Source of the DNA: JAICLL01 sp035252155
GTDB taxonomy: Bacteria > Planctomycetota > Planctomycetia > Pirellulales > JAICIG01
Assembly: GCA_035252155.1 (NCBI GenBank)
Contig: DATFDL010000259.1
Location: 1-7,268 of the forward strand
Direction: 5' to 3'
Length of the DNA stretch: 7,268 nt
Part shown: in pieces, positions 4,155 to 7,268 of the stretch
Numbering within the stretch: the first letter of the stretch is position 1
How the letters are laid out: the number at the start of each line of letters is the position of its first letter
Made by a program: the position numbers and the translations under genes
Notes under the pieces: generated by a model
The model's database searches: none
Seen by the model: only the letters and a program-made list of their open reading frames with translations
Told to the model about the DNA's origin: nothing

Positions 4155-7145
4155 ATGTCGATAGATGTCTTGCCCGAAGCCGCGGTCCACAAGCACGAGC
4201 CGCGGCCCCATACCGACGTCGATGCCAAGGGCTTGGCCGCGCGGCTGCGCAAAGACCTGCGCGGCGAAGCGCATTTTGACGATGGCTACCGGGCGCTCTA
4301 CGCCCACGACGGCTCGAACTATCGCCAGGTGCCGATCGGCGTGGTGCTGCCCAAATCGGCGGAAGATGTCGAAGCCACTCTCGCGGCGTGCCGCGAGTAT
4401 GGCGCCCCGGTGCTCGGCCGCGGTGGCGGCACCAGCCTCACCGGCGGCTGCTGCAACGTGGCGGTGGTGATCGACATGTCTAAATATATGAACAAGATCA
4501 TCGAGCTCGATCCGCAGCGCCGCATCGCCCGAGTACAGCCGGGCATCGTGCTCGACGTCGTCCGCAAGGCGGCCGAACAGCACCATCTGACTTTCGCCCC
4601 CGATCCTTCGACGCACAACCATTGTTGCATCGGCGGCATGCTAGGCAACAACTCGTGCGGCATTCACTCCATCATGGGCGGGCGAACGGTCGATAACGTG
4701 GAATCGCTCGACGTCGTCACCTATGACGGCACGCGACTGCGCGTCGGCGCCACCAGCGACGCCGAGTACGACCGCATCGTGATGGAGGGCGGTCGCCGTG
4801 CGGAAATCTACAGCCAATTGCGGGCCTTGCGCGATCATTATGCCGAGCTCATTCGCGAGCGATATCCGCAGATACCGCGGCGCGTGTCGGGCTATAGCCT
4901 CGACGAGTTGCTGCCTGACAAGGGGTTTCACGTCGCTCGCTCGCTCGTCGGTTCCGAAAGCACCTGCGCGGTGTTTCTTGAGGCCGACCTGCAGCTTATC
5001 CACAGTCCGCCCTACCGCACGCTGCTGATCATCGGATTTCCCGACGTGGCTACCGCTGGCGATCACGTGATGGAGGTCCTCAAGCACGGGCCGACCGGGC
5101 TGGAGGGACTCGACGACCGCTTGATCGAGGACCTGCGCATCAAATCGTCGGACCTGAACCTGATACCGCTGCTGCCCAAGGGCGGCGGCTGGCTGCTGGC
5201 CGAGTTCGGCGGCGACAGTCAGGCTGAGGCCGACGACAAGGCGCACAAGCTGGGCCGCGAATTGCGCCGAAGTCCGCACGTGGCCGACATGCACATCTAC
5301 ACCGACAAGAAAGAAGAGCGGATGGTGTGGGAGCTGCGCGAGGCGGGCCTGGGCGCCACCGCGCGCATTCCCGGCAAGCCCGACAACTGGGAGGGCTGGG
5401 AAGATTCCGCCGTGCCGCCCGAAAAGGTCGGCGACTATCTGCGCAACCTGCGAAAGCTGCTCGACAAATACAACTACCAGGGGTCGCTCTACGGGCATTT
5501 GGGTCAGGGCTGCATCCATACCCGCATCGACTTCCATTTCAAAACCGCCGAGGGAGTCCAAAAGTATCGCTCGTTCATGTACGAGGCGGCCGACCTGGTG
5601 CTCAGCTACGGTGGTTCGCTGTCCGGCGAGCATGGCGATGGGCAATCGCGGGCCGAGCTGTTGCCCAAGATGTACGGCACTGAGATTGTGCAGGCCTTCC
5701 GCGAGTTCAAGGCCATCTGGGATCCGCAGTGGATGATGAATCCCGGCAAAAAGGTCGACGCCTACAGCATGACCGACAACCTGCGGTTCGGGCCGCAGTA
5801 TCATCCGCCTCAAGTCGAGACGTATTTCAAATATCCCGACGACCACGGCAGTTTTGCCTATGCCACCGAGCGCTGCGTGAGCGTGGGGCTGTGCCGCCGC
5901 GGCGAAGTGGGCACGATGTGCCCCAGCTATATGGTCACCAAAGAGGAGATGCACTCCACGCGCGGGCGCACACACCTGCTGTTCGAGATGTTGCAGGGCA
6001 ATCCCATGAAAAAGATGTGGAAGAGCGAGCCGGTGCGCGAGGCGCTTGATCTCTGCCTGGCCTGCAAAGGGTGCAAGGGCGAATGCCCGTTGAAAGTTGA
6101 CATGGCCACGTACAAGGCGGAGTTTCTCGCTCATTATTACCAGGGGCGGCTGCGCCCGCGGCATGCCTACGCAATGGGCTGGATCTATTGGTGGAGCCGG
6201 CTGGCGTCGCTCGCGCCGCCGCTGGCCAACTTTGTCAGCCAGACGCCGGGCATCAGCACACTTTTCAAGCTGCTGGGTGGCGTGTCGCCGCACCGCAAGG
6301 TGCCGCCGTTCGCCGACCAGACGTTCAAGGAGTGGTTTTTTGAGCGGCCGGTGCGCAACATCGGCGCCCAGCGCGTGATTCTCTGGGCCGATACCTTCAA
6401 CAACCATCTGCATCCCGAGGTGGCCAAGGCCGCTGTCGAGGTCATCGAGTCAGTCGGTTGGCAAGTGGTGGTGCCGCGCGAGTCACTCTGTTGCGGCCGG
6501 CCGCTCTACGACTACGGCATGCTGCCCACGGCCAAGCGGCTGTTGCAGCAGATCATGAACACGCTGCGACCGGAGATTCAGGCGGGCACGCCCATCGTCG
6601 GGCTCGAGCCAAGCTGCACGGCTGTCTTCCGCGACGAGTTGAAGGGATTGTTCCCCATGGACGAAGACGCCAAGCGGCTGGGCCAGCAGTTTTATACCTT
6701 GGCTGAGTTCTTGCAGAAGTACGCGCCCGACCACGAGTTTCCGCTGCTGCGGCGCAAAGCCGTGGTGCATGGCCACTGTCATCACAAAGCCGTAATGAAA
6801 ATGGGCGCCGACGATCACATCTATAAGAAGCTGGGCATGAACTTCGAAATGCCCGACACCGGCTGTTGCGGCATGGCGGGGTCGTTCGGCTTCGAGAAAG
6901 AGCACTACGATATTTCGATGAAGATAGGCGAGCACAAGATGCTGCCGGCGGTGCGCGAGGCGGAAAAAGACACGCTGATCGTGGCCGATGGATTTAGCTG
7001 CAAGCATCAGATCATGGAGGGCACCGACCGGCGCGGGCTGCACTTGGCGCAGGTGTTGCAGATGGCGTTGCACGAATCGCCCGACGGCCCGGCGGCGGGA
7101 TATCCCGAGGCCCGGTATCCCGACGTGCGGTTCGGCGGCCCGTAG
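4155..7145 (+). CDS. Fused FAD-linked D-2-hydroxyacid dehydrogenase with Fe-S and CCG domains (D-lactate dehydrogenase / YdiJ-like)
   Basis: A 996-residue flavoprotein combining the parts of GlcD- and GlcF-type subunits; E. coli YdiJ, about 1,018 residues, is the nearest architecture I know. It should oxidise a D-2-hydroxyacid and pass electrons to a membrane quinone or other carrier. Seen: FAD-binding domain (about 55-285) with GRGGGTSLTGG (88-98) and IGGMLGNNSCGIHS (159-172); oxidase C-domain with GHLGQGCIH (His448, His455) and SGEHGDG (Glu492), matching the metal and substrate site of D-2-hydroxyglutarate dehydrogenases; Fe-S segment with Cys574, Cys580, Cys589 and the second motif CLACKGCKGECP (Cys634, 637, 640, 644); two CCG domains with CCG at 779-781 and 904-906 and Cys821 and Cys875. 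A hydrophobic, Trp-rich patch (675-694) may touch the membrane; no signal peptide. An ATG at 4068 would add 29 residues but lies in a hairpin, so 4155 is preferred. D-lactate, D-2-hydroxyglutarate and glycolate all remain possible substrates. Confidence 0.92.
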   Translation: MSIDVLPEAAVHKHEPRPHTDVDAKGLAARLRKDLRGEAHFDDGYRALYAHDGSNYRQVPIGVVLPKSAEDVEATLAACREYGAPVLGRGGGTSLTGGCCNVAVVIDMSKYMNKIIELDPQRRIARVQPGIVLDVVRKAAEQHHLTFAPDPSTHNHCCIGGMLGNNSCGIHSIMGGRTVDNVESLDVVTYDGTRLRVGATSDAEYDRIVMEGGRRAEIYSQLRALRDHYAELIRERYPQIPRRVSGYSLDELLPDKGFHVARSLVGSESTCAVFLEADLQLIHSPPYRTLLIIGFPDVATAGDHVMEVLKHGPTGLEGLDDRLIEDLRIKSSDLNLIPLLPKGGGWLLAEFGGDSQAEADDKAHKLGRELRRSPHVADMHIYTDKKEERMVWELREAGLGATARIPGKPDNWEGWEDSAVPPEKVGDYLRNLRKLLDKYNYQGSLYGHLGQGCIHTRIDFHFKTAEGVQKYRSFMYEAADLVLSYGGSLSGEHGDGQSRAELLPKMYGTEIVQAFREFKAIWDPQWMMNPGKKVDAYSMTDNLRFGPQYHPPQVETYFKYPDDHGSFAYATERCVSVGLCRRGEVGTMCPSYMVTKEEMHSTRGRTHLLFEMLQGNPMKKMWKSEPVREALDLCLACKGCKGECPLKVDMATYKAEFLAHYYQGRLRPRHAYAMGWIYWWSRLASLAPPLANFVSQTPGISTLFKLLGGVSPHRKVPPFADQTFKEWFFERPVRNIGAQRVILWADTFNNHLHPEVAKAAVEVIESVGWQVVVPRESLCCGRPLYDYGMLPTAKRLLQQIMNTLRPEIQAGTPIVGLEPSCTAVFRDELKGLFPMDEDAKRLGQQFYTLAEFLQKYAPDHEFPLLRRKAVVHGHCHHKAVMKMGADDHIYKKLGMNFEMPDTGCCGMAGSFGFEKEHYDISMKIGEHKMLPAVREAEKDTLIVADGFSCKHQIMEGTDRRGLHLAQVLQMALHESPDGPAAGYPEARYPDVRFGGP

Positions 7146-7160
7146 CGAAAAAAGGCATTG

Positions 7161-7268
7161 ATGCGCACCGCGGCGGTGTTGGGCGTCGGCGCGCTGGCGT
7201 TGGGTGGCGCGGCCCTGGCGGTCAAGGTGGCGGCGTCGAAGCGTAAAAAGGCGAAAGTGAAACGAAAA
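7161..7268 (+). CDS. Small membrane or exported protein, N-terminal 36 residues (partial, runs off right edge)
   Basis: The ATG at 7161 follows the stop of the oxidase gene by 15 bases and is preceded by AAGG (7152-7155) at 5-base spacing. The frame is open to the last base (36 codons). The start is hydrophobic and rich in Ala, Gly, Leu and Val (residues 4-25, VLGVGALALGGAALAVKVAA), followed by a strongly basic run (SKRKKAKVKRK, 26-36). This looks like a single membrane segment with a positively charged cytoplasmic side, or an N-terminal anchor. No family is recognisable. The close spacing suggests co-transcription with the oxidase, perhaps by chance. Confidence 0.55.
   Translation, partial: MRTAAVLGVGALALGGAALAVKVAASKRKKAKVKRK

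Noticed and set aside
4641..6413. A 590-codon minus-strand frame
   Set aside because: It is antisense to the fused FAD/Fe-S oxidase, whose family motifs run through the whole stretch; the antisense product shows only shadow composition.
1..7268. CRISPR array, tRNA, rRNA, insertion sequence or defence cassette
   Set aside because: No direct repeat series, no clover-leaf pattern, no transposase motif and no terminal inverted repeats with target duplication were seen. A lone Ski2-like helicase with no nuclease or defence partner in view is not enough to call a defence system.

Overview
This is a GC-rich bacterial chromosomal window. It holds one partial gene on the minus strand, a divergent control region, and a run of plus-strand genes: two complete large enzymes, one complete small gene, and one small gene cut by the right edge. 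Three things point to a planctomycete (Pirellula-like): a Ski2-type helicase beside respiratory oxidases, a fused FAD/Fe-S oxidase of about 1,000 residues, and a TAGGGTGGG...CCACCAT-type intergenic palindrome that I associate with these genomes. That assignment comes from memory of family members, not from a search.

Layout. Bases 1-1565 (minus) encode the N-terminal 521 residues of a superfamily 2, Ski2-like RNA helicase with all major motifs intact; its C-terminus lies left of the window. Bases 1566-1926 are a divergent intergenic region. It contains a good sigma70-type promoter candidate pointing right, a -10-like box pointing left, and several perfect inverted repeats. Bases 1927-3684 encode a thiamine-diphosphate enzyme of the pyruvate oxidase (PoxB/YdaP-like) group. 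Its stop codon overlaps the start of a 93-residue protein of unknown function (3684-3965). Bases 3966-4154 hold a palindromic repeat and a terminator-like inverted repeat. Bases 4155-7145 encode a fused FAD-linked D-2-hydroxyacid dehydrogenase with an iron-sulfur segment and two CCG (heterodisulfide-reductase-like) domains. After 15 bases, a small Ala/Gly-rich, one-membrane-segment protein starts and runs off the right edge.

How the genes may work together. The fused oxidase probably oxidises a D-2-hydroxyacid (D-lactate, D-2-hydroxyglutarate or glycolate are the family possibilities) and passes electrons through Fe-S and CCG domains to a quinone-level acceptor. If the substrate is D-lactate, the product pyruvate is the expected substrate of the PoxB-like enzyme, which would make acetate and CO2 and also reduce quinone. 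The locus would then be a two-step, NADH-independent route from D-lactate to acetate. This is inference from adjacency and family. The helicase is transcribed away and is probably unrelated.

I see no mobile element, CRISPR array, tRNA, rRNA or defence system. The window looks mostly like ordinary metabolism. The least explained parts are the coupled 93-residue protein, the structured leader before the pyruvate oxidase-like gene, and the palindromes between the two enzyme genes.
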